Shown piece after piece: positions 37,235 through 50,200 of a DNA stretch of 64,000 bases. The stretch is from contig NC_092182.1 of the NCBI RefSeq assembly GCF_043641665.1, forward strand, positions 18,465,241-18,529,240, given 5' to 3'. Position 1 is the stretch's first letter. Every line of letters starts with the position of its first letter. This DNA comes from Enoplosus armatus. Lineage: Eukaryota > Chordata > Actinopteri > Centrarchiformes > Enoplosidae. Position numbers and translations under genes: made by a program. A model generated the notes under the pieces. It was not told the origin of the DNA, made no database searches, and saw only the letters and a list, made by a program, of their open reading frames with translations.

Positions 37235-40200
37235 CTAAATTACATTACTCACTTGTACTGAAATTTTGCTCGTCTCTCTTTCAAAGCGATCAATTACCCT
37301 CTCATTAAAATCAGGCATGTTCCTGACTAGTTCCCTCTCCATGGAAAGCATGGCCAGTGCATTCAGACGTTCCTGTCCCATTGTGTTTCGCAGGAATGTC
37401 TTGATTCTCTTCAAGGTTGAGAAACACCTCTCAGCTTCAGCCGTTGTCATGGGAGTGGTTATGAGGATGTTCAACAGAGCCACAGTCTCAGAGAAAGTCT
37501 CCTGGAGGTTGTACCTCTGTAGAACCTGGTACAGCGCCAGTGCACCACAGCAGCCCTTGAATTCGGGACTCTCATAGATAAGGGACAGTTCAGTCTTGAG
37601 CTTCGCCTTATTCAGCATGGGGTATGCCCTGACGATGGTGTTCAGAGTCTCAACAGGGAATGTATGGCAGTGCTGTTCAAACATCTCTCCTTGTAGCAGC
37701 GTGGCACTCACAAGGTGGTTGGTAAAGGAGAACCTTTCTTCGGAGTGGGCCAGGATTGTGTTGCAGACCTGTCAAAAAAAAAAAAAAAAAAAGTATATAT
37801 ATATCGACATATACAATTCTACTGGCATGCAATTAACATGAATGTGACCATTATGTCTCTTAAGTAAAAGCTGTCTCAAAGTCCCAAAGTTTGTGATTTA
37901 ATTATGCAAACATTTACTTTGTCCTTGAGAGTATGAGTGGTCCAGATAGATGTAGTGGAATACTACCAAATTTAAAAACCAAGATGTGGAAATTCTCAAG
38001 TAAATGAGTATCTCACACTAGAAGTACTCTATGAGTACAAAATCAGTTACCGTCCATCCCTGAATGTATGTCTGTAAAAACAGGGTGGGTGATTTTGAAA
38101 CACTGGGTTCCAACACTAGAGCAGGCTTACTTAAATGGTCAATAATAAATGCAGATACCTCTTTGGACAGCCTTTGCTTCTCTTTTTCTCCCAAGGCCCT
38201 CCTTGATCTCGTGGTTCCTGATGTTATTTGCCGCTGCTCTTGAGATGACAGACCAACAGTGTTTGTTAGTATATGAACAAGACAGTATGTCATTGACAAT
38301 TCCTATCTTAGAAAACCAGAAGTAATACAAACTGCCTGTTTTAGATATACTTTCTGGGAATGGCTGGGAAAATATCAGAATTGCTGGCAGTGCTTAACGA
38401 TGTTACACAAAGGGTATTTACAATTTCCAAAGATGCAGATGACTAAATTAGTTTCCTACTTTTGAGTGTCTAAACCAGGGGTGCACACACTTTTTCAGCA
38501 TGCGAGCTACTTATAAAATGACCAAGTCAAAATGATCTACCTTCTATAAAAATGCAAAACATATATTTATTTGTAAATATATTGAGTATTCTATATATGT
38601 ACAATATATGTTGGTGTACCTTGCATAACTGCATGAACCCATATTGCACAATATAACTCTGTACATTTTTTGTCATTACCTTACTCTGATGACTTGCACT
38701 GAATGGAATCAGCCAGGGATGCATTTTGCCGCACTTGGCGCGCTTGTACGCGCATGCGTGGTGACCCATGTGTCAGAAAAGATCAGATGTCAGACTGGCT
38801 GCCCTGTATGTCAATCAAGTGACAAACTTCATAGTGCGGATGGATGATAGGCTGACGTCTATTTTTTTTAATGCCATGCGATCTACCCACACTACCTTTG
38901 CGATCGACCGGTAGATCGCGATCGACGTATTGGGCACCCCTGGTCTAAACCTCGTTACCATATTGGCTTACATCACAGCATACAAGCACTTGGTTATGAC
39001 AAGGTTCTATTTTGAGAAGGTATGAACAATATTTGATCTTACCTTATGGCCTGCACACTGCTTGTGAAGCTCTGGAGGGCACGTTTGATGAAGACCGTGT
39101 CAATGTCCTTCTTCTGCAGCTGCTGGTACATCATGTCAACGTGAGGCATGATTTGATGAAATAGCTGCAAGAAAAACTGGAAGTCTTTATCCTGCAGCAT
39201 CCTCAGGAAGCCAGATGCCTCCCTCGCTGTGGTGTTGTCAAATGAGCAGTCTGTCCTGATGGCTTCGAAACACTCCATGAGGTCATCAAGGTTCTCATAG
39301 ACAGTGCTCACGATTCTGCTGTTGAAGTTCCACCTTGTGGCTGATACTCTTGGCAGCCTTCGTGCAACAATCTGGTCGAGAATGATGGTGCGTTTGGGCG
39401 ACCGGGTAAAAAAAAAACTGGTAATGCCACCCAAATTAGAAAAGAAAACTCTCACTGCTGAGATGTGAGAAGTGGCTTGCTGCATAATCAATGCACATAA
39501 TGGGCATTTTCATAATGTTCACGCACCTTTTGCTGCACACCAGCCCTCTCTCCCCTCATCACACTGGCCCCATCGTATGCTTCGCAATCGAGTCAGCTGT
39601 TGCGTCCAAGATAGGGACAAATTCAAAGAAACGTACTTGCACAGCACGGTTCCCGTCGATGTATCTCAACACAAGCACCAACTCTGTCTGTGTGGAAACG
39701 TCCGTGGTCTCATCTGCTTGGATTGCTACGAATCTAGCCGACTTCACCTCCTCCACGATACGTTCCCTGATGACAGTTAGCATGCAATCCAGCAGCCCAT
39801 TTTGCACAGTCTTTGGCGTGCCCTTGAAAACACCTCGTCTAGCGACGCCACCAAGTCGACCAGTCCACGAAAAATCCCAGGGTTGCTGGAGCCCTCCCTT
39901 TCATCTTTGCCTCGCAAGGCTAACTAAAACACTCCACAAAACTTCACACAGTCGATAAGACGGGCTAGAATGTGGCGGTTCTTGCTCACCTCATTGTTGT
40001 GGCAACGCACAGCAATCCTGTAGCTCTGGTCCAACTGTGTGGCAATGTTGAGCCTCCCGAAAGCTTCGGGCAACTGTCCATATGTATCTTCGATGTTTCA
40101 TGCTTTTTCACCTTCTCCGAAAGATGATGCATGTCGATGACACCCGTAGCTGTCCATACGGTGTCCGTGCTGCCATCAGGATGAAACAGAACGCAGGGGT

Positions 40201-40433
40201 AGCAGAATAAAGCGTTAGCTACTTCGCATCCTGCTAGCCACTTTTTCCGCTCATACCAGCTCCGCGAAGAATATATGATTTCCCCCCTTTGTAGATACTT
40301 GTTTGATGTTTAAATTTGGTCTGGGTGGTCCTAATTCTTTAGTTGCCAATTTATCCTGATTACCACGACGACTGAAAGGTATTTCTCCTAGTGACAAGAT
40401 CGAGTTGCTCCTCTGTGTCGAGACGTTGGCCAT
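37235..40433 (-). pseudogene. broken hAT transposase (ZMYM1-like, TTF-type zinc finger, DUF4371, hATC)
   Basis: The probable start is ATG at 40,433 (MANVSTQRSNS). The TTF-type zinc-finger region (CYPCVLF, then HETSKIH) is around 40,090-40,250. The DUF4371/catalytic region follows (FVAIQADETTDVS near 39,720; YDGASVM near 39,575). Exon 39,039-39,491 ends SSVQAIR with a GTAAGA donor. A short exon lies near 38,162-38,250. The C-terminal hAT dimerisation region (PMTTAEAERCFSTLKRIKTF) ends with the stop at 37,235. The frame is lost at about 40,248 (stop directly after AELV), again around 39,800-39,900, and again near 39,570. The copy is therefore dead, although the splice sites are still recognisable. 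A role as host gene is unlikely. Confidence 0.85.
38476..38942. mobile_element. nested non-autonomous hAT, 467 bp, with perfect 8-bp TSD
   Basis: The left terminus is CAGGGGTGCACAC and the right terminus (minus strand) is CAGGGGTGCCCAA. It is flanked by a perfect 8-bp duplication GTCTAAAC (38,468-38,475 and 38,943-38,950). The interior carries the palindromic GATCGACCGGTAGATCGCGATCG near the right end and no coding frame. It lies in an intron of the larger hAT transposase, so it inserted after that element. Confidence 0.88.
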
Positions 40434-41689
40434 GTTGATGGTGAACGTGACCGCCGGCGCAAGCGGCGCTACATCGTGTGGTGTCGGAATAATCGGAAAA
40501 ATGAGATTCTGACAGTGAAGCAATATTTTAGTGGAAATAGCTACCAACGTGTTTTGTAAACGCACCGAGCAATACATTACAACACATTTTATTTGTGGCA
40601 TCAATGTTGTTTCCACATTACGACTTAAAAGCTCATGAGCACACCAAAGTTGGAAGAACGACTTTCCACCTCGGGAAATGGAACCATCCAAGGAGCACAT
40701 GAATGCCCCAAGTTACGTATGACGAAAACACGTTAGTGCAAGCCCACCCGGAACCCATAGAGACTGCATTGCAGCGCCTGCAGTTCGAAAAAAACCCGAT
40801 TTAACATGAAAGTCAATCAGATCTGATTTTCAACCACACTGAAAGGGTCGGTACTCCATGGAACACGACATGACGCCTTGGATTAGAAGCAGGACAAACT
40901 GTCTTGAAAATGTTTTAATTAATTGTTTAAAAAAAATGATGATAATAATAAATCAAATGTATATTTATCATCATTATCAGTTTTTCTATTTTTCTTAGGA
41001 GGGCGGCGCCCTGTCGCCCTCTATTGGCCAGCCGCCCCTGATGGAATTGTTGATGTGGTTAGGGTTACCAGGAACTCTTTGCAGAGTGAAGAGCAACCTA
41101 CTGTCCCAGCTATCACCTCACTGATGCTTCTTCTTTCGAACTCCAAGGCTTGGGATTGCATTATTTCTGGTAGAGAAGTTGTGGAGCCATGTCTGACACA
41201 GAAATGACAAATGTAAAAGGGTACCAACCTGCTGTAAAATCATGTAGTCATGCATAATTTATGGATGGATGCTTTTATTTTTCTACTTTGAGTGTAAACT
41301 CATGCAGGCAGTTTTGAAGGGGATGGCACATACATGGAAAATTACATAAACTCATTTATTTCACCTTAGCAAGCCACCAAAATCTGTTTCTAAACAATAA
41401 TAATACCTGATTACCATGATTATTACTTCCGCTTTCCAAAACCAGAAACCGGCTAAGCCTGTCCCAGCATACCGCAAAATAAATCAATTAATGACAGTTT
41501 CATACTGGATACCACTATGAAAAGCAGTATGTAGTACATACTGCATACTATGTTTGTCAGTAGTTTGTAGTAGGCGGTAGTCGGAAGTTAACCTGGCTCT
41601 TATGCACAACCGCGCATGCACCGTACAGAAGCAGGATTTTTAATTCACTCCCGTTTACGAATCGAGTTAACTCGAGTAGTAATACCACA

Positions 41690-41936
41690 CTATAAAATAA
41701 AGCATAACTTTGTCATTCAAAATGTAAGGAAGTAATTATGTAAGTAAAAGTATAGAAGTATTAGCAACAAAATGTACTGGAGGTATGTAAACTAATAGTA
41801 CTTATGCAAGTGTTAAGTTGTTATGTATTTTATTATTATTACTGATGCACTAACGTAGTAAGCTGTGTTTAAATGTTGTAATTGGTTGAGGCGGAGCTAC
41901 TTTTAACTGTACAGTTCTAGACTTAGTTTGCTGATG
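41690..41936. repeat. dispersed teleost repeat, copy B
   Basis: Copy of the repeat described at 35,118-35,412. It has ATTAGCAACAAAATGTACT, then AAACTAATAGTACTT, then GTAAGCTGTGTTTAAATG, TTGTAATTGGTTGAGG and a TACAGTTCTAGACTTAG end. It is in the same orientation as copy A. Confidence 0.6.
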
Positions 41937-42379
41937 TTTGTTGTAGTCTTCTGTACATACAAATATAAACACTTGTGCTGTATATACATACATATAAAAA
42001 AAACATGCAGCCAATACAGTATTTTCAATTCCCTATTAAGAATCAAGTCATATTCTGACAAAGGTTGTGCTCATATATCATTTACTTCGAGATTAGACAT
42101 AAACATATATTATACCAACCTATTTTGTATCCACACCTATGATAATGATAATAATGTACATTAAGTACACTTTAACAAGACTCTATTTTCTCTAGTATCC
42201 ATCTTATTTTCAAGATAGCAGTACTATACTTAAGTCAATTTACCTTTTTCAGCCTTTGTTTCCATAACACTCCAGACTTGGTGGATGTTTTATCCAGTTA
42301 AGGGTGATCATTTTATTGATTATTGGACTCAACTCAACTTACATTCAATAGACAGAGCTGTTGCATATAAAACACTGAA

Positions 42380-42381
<2 letters not shown>

Positions 42382-42426
<45 letters not shown>
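42382..42426 (+). repeat. (GT)n microsatellite
   Basis: About 22 GT units upstream of stac3. Confidence 0.95.
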
Positions 42427-42427
<1 letters not shown>

Positions 42428-42675
42428 CATTCTGAGCAAAAATGAACATTTTGTGATTCAGACAGATTGACTTAAAACACCTAAACGTGTTATTCATATT
42501 GCTTCATTGAAAAAAACTTTCATCTTCTTGTGAGATTTCAGTTCCTCCACTGCATTCAGACAAGTCTTGGTGGTTGATTCCGCAAATTGTTTGTGAGTGT
42601 GATAATATTCCAACATTACACTTGACTTTGCTGAGTGAGGAACCAGAAGCAGAGCCCTCTGGTTTTTTTACCACT

Positions 42676-42730
42676 CAGCTGGGAGAGCTTCTCAGCTTTT
42701 AAAGTGCTCAGCTGTCCCAAACAGTCACAT

Positions 42731-42780
<50 letters not shown>

Positions 42781-42995
42781 ATAGACTCAGGGCTGGGCCG
42801 GGTTGGCCTGCTGGCATTTCTCATCCCGATCTCCCACCTGTTGGAGCCTCATTTGGTAAGTTGAGCATGTAAAGGACTGATCGACAGGGCTGGTAGGAAA
42901 AAGCCCAAGAAGTTTCAAGCTGCAGGGATCGCTCCTGACGGCACTAAGAGTATAAGTCACTGTGGGAAGAAGTGGAAGTTTCACAAAGTTTCACG
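42676..42995 (+). promoter_or_regulatory. candidate stac3 promoter with E-boxes and TATA-like motif
   Basis: CAGCTG occurs at 42,676 and 42,709, and CACCTG at 42,835. These are E-boxes of the kind bound by myogenic bHLH factors, which suits a muscle gene. TATAAG at 42,951 could serve as a TATA box. A GTCAGT at 42,995 could be the donor of a short first noncoding exon joining the acceptor at 43,530. The transcription start was not determined; this is inference from motifs and position. Confidence 0.35.
42733..42778 (+). repeat. (CA)n microsatellite in stac3 upstream region
   Basis: About 23 CA units lying between E-box-type motifs of the candidate stac3 promoter. Confidence 0.95.
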
Positions 42996-43595
42996 GTCAG
43001 TTTTTGCATTTTTTTGTGCGTCCAGAATAATAATCTACGCTCCCTTAGTCATTTTTAACCCCTTACTAATACGTGCTGGGCACTTGCTCAGTTTTCTATC
43101 ACTGAATGTTTTCTTGTTCATGTCCTTAATATGTATTCTAACATTTAGAGCAACCTGAGAAGGGGAAAGCCCTCAAACCCTTTGTAGATGTGTTTGCCAT
43201 ACCTTGTACCAGGTTACAAGTGAGTCCTGTTTTAACTTAGCTAAGATCAAGTTGCCTCCCAAAAACAGACCTCAATGTTAGTGCTACTTTGATTACTGAT
43301 CACTACATTAATGCCAAACATGTTGAGAAGACCTGTGAATTGACATTAATTTAACATATGAAATTTGTGGGCAATTCTGGCAGATCTAATGCTACTGGTT
43401 GATCATTAATTGTAAGCCAAGCAGAAAAGATGTTGCTTTATTATGAGACACCTACAGTGATTTCAGAGGACAATTTTTGGGAATTCCTTTGCAGCAACAC
43501 AATTGATGCTCACATGTTTTCTGTCTACAGTGCCATCTGCTGGTCCAGACTCTGACTATCTGAAGGAACTAAACCTCGACTGACCAAACAACACC

Positions 43596-45344
43596 ATGGC
43601 TAATTATGACTCGTAAGTTCAGTCCGCAGACAGGAAAAGGAATGAACAAGTTGCCTTATGTAGATAACTGATGCACCAAATACAAATAATTGTAAGGTCA
43701 AGTTTTTCTGTACTTTTAAGGCCAGGTTGTGTGAGGTTGGTTTCTAATGGTTTAAAGACTTGAAGACTCTGTTAATATCAGAAAATAATGTTAAAGAACA
43801 CCTGAATAAAAGTACACAGTTGGAGATAATATCGACCTAGGAGAAAAAATACAAAATAAAGGTAAAAGTTTAATATAATATATCAGAAAAAAACACTTAA
43901 AAACCTCAAAAACCTAGAATGTGACATCTGAGGCCGACACTGAGACAGCAAGACCAGAAATCGTAGACACAATTTGTCTTTTGCATTCCAACATTTGCTT
44001 CTCACTATGACATTTGCTACCCGATGATGACAGGTTGGATGACAAGGACTCTGTGGATATTCATGACAACCCACCTCTCCCTGATAATGTGGTGAAAGAG
44101 GAGGACAACACGGTGAGACATCCAATATCTACAACTTTCCATGTGGCACACACACACATCATGGGGGCTGTTTGCAAGCCCAATATCCAGAAAACTGATT
44201 CACTGGTGTCAAGTAACTCTGAACAAGAAGTGTTACATGACATAAGGAATTATTCATGTCTGAATGTGATCAAGGTTGGAGCTCATGTTTTATAGGAATA
44301 ACTGGTTATATACAATTAAAGGCTCGGTTCACCCAAATAACAAAAAAACACCCATATTTTCTCTGTACTTCTAGTGGTATGTAGTCATGCAGATAATCTA
44401 TAATACAATCATATATTTAAAATAGGACACTGGCCTTCTTGTTGTTTGCACCCCGATTATTAAAAGGTGGTGTAACATTCCTAACGAATGTTTAAATCTA
44501 ATTCAGTGACTATTCTAACTTATACATATTGCTTCAGCTAACATGTCATCAATCATAACACATTATAGACAATGATATTTTGTACAATTACTTTTCGCTC
44601 GGATGTACTCTTAATGAACTTCCTCTGGAGTCCTCTGAAATTGAAGAGTATTTTTAAGTCAAAACCAATTTGATAAATAACCTTTTTTGAGTAGGAGTAA
44701 AAAAAAAAAGAAAGATGTCCAAAATTTCACTTTTAGCTTTTTGATAAATGTGAGCCCTGGATAGTAAAACCCCTGTGGTATCTGATTATTCAGATACCAC
44801 AAGGGGAATACATGTGGAATATGGGTGAACTGACCCTTTTACATATATGGATTTATATTCATTCAGCCTAATATCTTAAGCACTCATACTTTTTATCACT
44901 TGATTACTTTTCTGCTCTTGATTTGTGAACGACTGCCAAAGTGGGCACGGATAAGTCAACTCTAAGCTGACAAATGTACTGAGACACTGTGGTGGGTTTG
45001 TTTAGGAATCCTGACAGCTAAATAGAGTTGCTGTGAGTTATGGTGCTGTAACGTGTGAACTATCCCTGCTATTATCAGTTATTGTAGTGTAAATCCACAG
45101 CCTGACGGCCGCAGGACGCCTCTAATCCTGCCAGTGATGGAGAGTCGGAGCCAGTTCAGTCTGTCAGGCGTCCCTCTGAGTGTGTGTGTGTGTGTCTGTG
45201 ACATCCTTATGGCTGTTTGACTAGACTGTAGTATATTTAGGAGTAGCAATGTCAAGCTTTGTTACATTCAGCTGGGAATACTGTCGTTCTCAGATGAAGG
45301 TTATTTTGAGATCTAAGCCCTTTCAGTCTATCCCACCTGTGCTT

Positions 45345-45391
<47 letters not shown>

Positions 45392-47141
45392 GTGTAACAG
45401 GCAGAATTACTTTCTAAACTCAGTTTAGGAATTTTGGCAAAATAAAAATGAAAAAAAGACATACGGTAGTCTTGACACGTGTGTGTTTGACGCCATTATT
45501 CATGGATCTGGCTCTGGCTGATATGATACAGTTTGTGTGAACACCAGACAGACTCCATATGACTCAGACCGCAGGGAGGTTCAGTATTAATAGAAACGTT
45601 CTCATATAAATCTGTCAGGCTGTGGGTGGTGCAGGGTACTGGGACTGTTTGGGTTAAATAAAGAGGCAAACAGGAGATTGAATGGAATTGCCAAATAGAA
45701 CCAATAATGCAGGATTTATTTTAGTTTGTTTCAACTTTGCTTGATTGAAAACACACTGGCAGATAAAATAGTCAAATGGCTTTATGATATACACCACTGT
45801 TGGCCATTCTCTACTCTAACGCCCAATCTAAGTTCTTCCCTTTGCGTTTGGTCTTCCAGCAGTTGATTACCATACATGCACGGCCCAATTTATTCTGCTC
45901 TGTTGTGATTTTGAGCATCCCTTCTTCACCTGTCTCCAGGTATATTTCATCTATGATGAGGAGGTGGAAGAGGAAGAGAGAGATGAACCACCTCCTGCAG
46001 AACCAGTCAAACCAGTCAATGACAGACCTCACAAGTTCAAGGATCACTACTGCAAGAAACCAAAGTTTTGTGATGTCTGCGCACGCATGATAGTTTGTAT
46101 GTCCGTCTTGTCTCGTTTTGTTTCCCCGCAGTGCATCTTCAAAAATGATTTTTCCTGATGTAATTTTGCTCTATTTTGGTTTTCTCTTCAGTAAACAATA
46201 AGTTTGCATTGCGATGTAAGAACTGCAAAACCAGCATTCACCACCAATGTCAGTCCTACGTCGAGTTCCAGAAGTGTTTTGGCAAAATTGTGAGCTTCAT
46301 GTTACAGAGTGCTACTGGCTTTAATCCAAAAATGCACTGCAGAGAATTTGTTTTCAGATATTTAGTGCACATGCTCCTCTGCTCTCCTCCTTTAGCCTCC
46401 AGGATTCAGAAGAGCCTACAGTTCTCCTCTGTACAGCAGTCAGCAGAACGCCACAGTCTCACAGCTGCTGCCCTTTTGTGAGTCCAACTTATGTGCATTT
46501 TTCTACTTAAAGAGGAAACCAAATTAACCATCCATTGTCTTCATCTTGGACAGTTTGTTTTGCGAATATGCTTCAACATGTACATTTTTTCCCCAGCCAG
46601 ATTTTGACTTTTCATTAGTAATCTTGTCATGAAATAAGCATATATGTTACTAATACGTAAGGAAGTTCATTTTGTCAGCTTAGTCTCAGTGTCCTTTTCA
46701 TTAGTAATAAATAAGATATTAGATAACAGATACCTTTAGATGAAAAGATTGGCTGTTTAGTGGTTCACAAAATCAAATGTAACCATCCAAGATTGTAGGA
46801 ATAACATTAATCAGTCTGGGTTTTGAGTCCTTCACTGCAGTTACAGTAAAGTTCATCAGATTTAAATACATTAGCCAAAACAGTATAAGTACTGCATTCA
46901 TGTTTTCTCTGTTTATTGATTGATGACGTTTGATTGGCAGCACAGTCAAACCGCACTGACCCCGTGTTTGAGACGCTGCGTATTGGTGTGATCATGGCCA
47001 ACAAGGAGCGGAAAAAAGGGTCGGAGGACAAGAAAAATGTGAGTGTGAAAGCTCTAAACACGGCACACTGTGAAATATCTGTATGTATACTACTGTATGT
47101 ATGTATACTACTATTACTATATATATATATATGAAATAGTT

Positions 47142-47201
<60 letters not shown>

Positions 47202-50200
47202 AACTATTTCATCGCTGTTCTTGATTCTTAAAGCACATTTCAGTTATGAAATGTGTCACAGTGAGTTCTATATAGATGCATTACTATTGTCCTAAATTGT
47301 TCAGATGATGATGATGATGGAGGATGATGAGTCCCAGCCCAAACAGGAGGATGAAGGAGGTGAAGGGGGTAAGCATTAGAAAGGGCGGAGATATGATAAT
47401 GTTTGACAAGTGGTTTAACTGTATGTTCCAGGTCCGAGTCCAGCGAAAGACATTTGCAATATGTCGCCTCCCTTGTCTCTCGCTCTCTTTCTCTGTCTCC
47501 GTGTCTCTCTTTAATGCCTCATGAAGATCCCTGTTAGATTGAAATGTTGCTCTGTTAAGGTAAACTTCGTGGGAGCCGTCATCACAACATGCAGATCTTT
47601 TGTCTGACTTTTGCCTTCAGTTTGTTTTTTGATCCAGCACCTGTAGGATGTGCAGAGCAGCAAAAATACCATCAAATATTCCTTACAATAGTGGAGATAC
47701 AATATGTGAGAGTGAATCATTTTCTCTTTGTTTGTTTGTTTGTCTCATTTTTTTTTATTGTGTTGTGCACCAGCAAACACAGAAGGTGACAGAAGAGGGG
47801 ACAAGGCTCCTGCTGATGACAAGGTCAGAGATGATGATGTTGATATAACAATGAAAAATATGATAAACACAGCATTAATGCCAGTAGTTGTAATGCTTTG
47901 TGTGTTTGTGTTCATCAGAGTAAAAAGCTTCAGCCAGGGAAGATCGGTGTGTTCAGTCAGTCTCACTACTATCTGGCTCTGTACCGCTTCAAAGCCATAG
48001 AGAAGGATGACCTGGATGTTCAGTAAGCCCCCCTCCTCACCTCACCTAATCTCTCTCAGTGTGTCTCTTTCAGTTTTTCGTGCTCTCTTTCTTCCTGACT
48101 GTCTCACTCGCACCAAACACACTTGTTTGTGTCATTATTTGCTATTTAAATATTTAAAATACTCACCATCCTGTTTGTTCTCCAAGTGCTGGTGACCGCA
48201 TCACAGTGATAGATGACTCCAATGAGGAATGGTGGAGGGTGAGTCCTGGATTAGTTTTCTCATTTTACTCACCATGATGATGTTTTCAACCCTGTCTGCT
48301 CTCCGCCGGTTCTGAATTTTTAGGGACAGACATCCAGATACTTGAGGATCAGTTAAGTGGATTTAGGTCCCAATCTTGGTCTGGGATTTTTGTCATTAGT
48401 TGATTATGCTGCATTCATGTGCTGGAGGAAAGATCCAACTCCTGTAACTTACAAGTTGGCTACTTAAGAGCGTTATTTTGAATGTTTTTGTAGTTGTAAA
48501 GCCAATCGACAATCAAATGACAAAAAATAAAAACATGTAAAGGAAGACACAAGAAGAAGAAGGCGTTGGAAAACTGTCCTTCAGTGTTGAGCTTCTAGTT
48601 GACAGTGATACTTTTTAAAAGATCTGATCAAGACTGTAAATTAATGATTTGCAGCCTCTGAACACCAGCCCATATTTTGATTTAAACCCTCTTTGTTGTC
48701 TGGTAAGGCTCAATATAGGAGGCTTTAAATTAACATAATTTAAAGTAAACTGCACAATACACTAGATGATTTGGCAGTTCTCAGACAACACAAACCCTTC
48801 CTGCACCAGATTGGATGGACATTGAACTTGCTGTGTTGTCAGTGGTCTGTGCTTTCAATTTTCAAGCTGGAAAAACACTGTGGCTCTTAAACATTGTTAT
48901 GATTCAAAATATCCACCAAAATCACATTCTGTATATATCTGACACAACAGATACTACGTAGTTGTTTTATGTGTATAAAAGCTTGTTTAAAAAGTTGTAT
49001 GAGAGGTTCTAATGTATGTTTTAGGTAACACTGAGTTATGTTATTATCTAAAAAAAATTGTTGGCTAGGTGTAACTGATACTCTGCAAACATTTCCCAGA
49101 TTGAATTCTTGCAGCTAAAACTGACTGTGGTTGAGATGGTTTTACAGTGCGAGGCTACATCTCTCAGTCCAGAGCTGTAGAACATTTCAGAAGCATTGTT
49201 TCTCACAGTGGTTGATTCTCCTCTTTATCATCCATCCAGCTATTTTTGTCAGTCGCTCAGGTTTCAAAGCCACACTGGACAATATGTTCACGTTTAATAA
49301 AAGCGACAGCTCACTGTTAAAGCTTTTGCTCCATCAGGGGAAGATCAGAGAGAGAACAGGCTTCATACCTGCCAACTACATCATCCGAGTGCGAGCAGGA
49401 GAGAGTGTTTACAAGGTGACACGCTCCTTTGTTGGCAACAGAGAGATGGGCCAAATCACTCTGAAGAAGGACCAGGTCAACACACACACACACACACACA
49501 CATTCAGACACACAGGTACACACACTCCTATGCAGACATGACTATATAACCAAATCATAAATGTCTCCACTACAAATAAACATAATCCCAGTCTTATCTC
49601 CAAACTGAAGCCCAATACACTAAAATAAAGAACTTAGAATTTGAAATATGCCTTTGCGTATCTTTCTATGGCTGTGAGGACAATTGATCCTCATGGGTAC
49701 AGAAACACACAACACACACATACTGTGTACTACTCACAAATACAAGGAGGAAATGTCCACACCAACATGCAGCCTACAGCACTGTCTGACCAGTTGTCAA
49801 ATCAATTCTCTGTAGAGTGTTTGCTTAATTAAAGCCTTAAACTAATCCACTGGCTTACATACACCTGGGAATTTAGGTTGGCAACGGTTGACGCTTCATA
49901 CACCTTAATAATTATGAAACACTGATCCAGGGGATAATTATGCAGTTCTACACACCAGGGATCTCAAAAACTGAATTAAAAGAAAACACAAAGCGCCCTC
50001 CAGTTCAACGAATTAAACATTGTGTAGTTATTCATGTAAATACAGTCATGGTGTGTATGTTAACGTGACAGCTATGACGACATGAATAGACACAACTACA
50101 TAAACACTCAAGCATGCGTCATGTTGACATGAAGAGACAAATGTTGCAGTACCACTGATTTACAGTCAGTCACTGACATCCAACCTTGCTGTTAAACCTC

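Larger units (their letters stand above)
36514..41040 (-). mobile_element. hAT transposon, ZMYM1-like/DUF4371 type, 4.5 kb, with perfect 8-bp TSD
   Basis: The left end CAGTGGCGGCTCC and the right end (minus strand) CAGGGGCGGCTGG form short inverted termini. The flanks carry a perfect 8-bp direct repeat ATGGAATT (36,506-36,513 and 41,041-41,048). The inside codes, on the minus strand, for a transposase of the 'zinc finger MYM-type protein 1-like' hAT class (separate entry). A second, non-autonomous hAT is nested at 38,476-38,942. The whole element sits between the repeat-protein gene and stac3. Confidence 0.9.

Noticed and set aside
41041..41207. Short plus-strand frame right of the hAT element (VTRNSLQSEEQPTVPAI)
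   Set aside because: Considered as a remnant of a gene split by the hAT insertion, but the frame does not continue cleanly on the left flank at 36,480-36,513.
41400..41640. AGTATGTAGTACATACTGCATACTATG words suggesting a MITE
   Set aside because: Palindromic words are present, but the ends and target duplication could not be defined.
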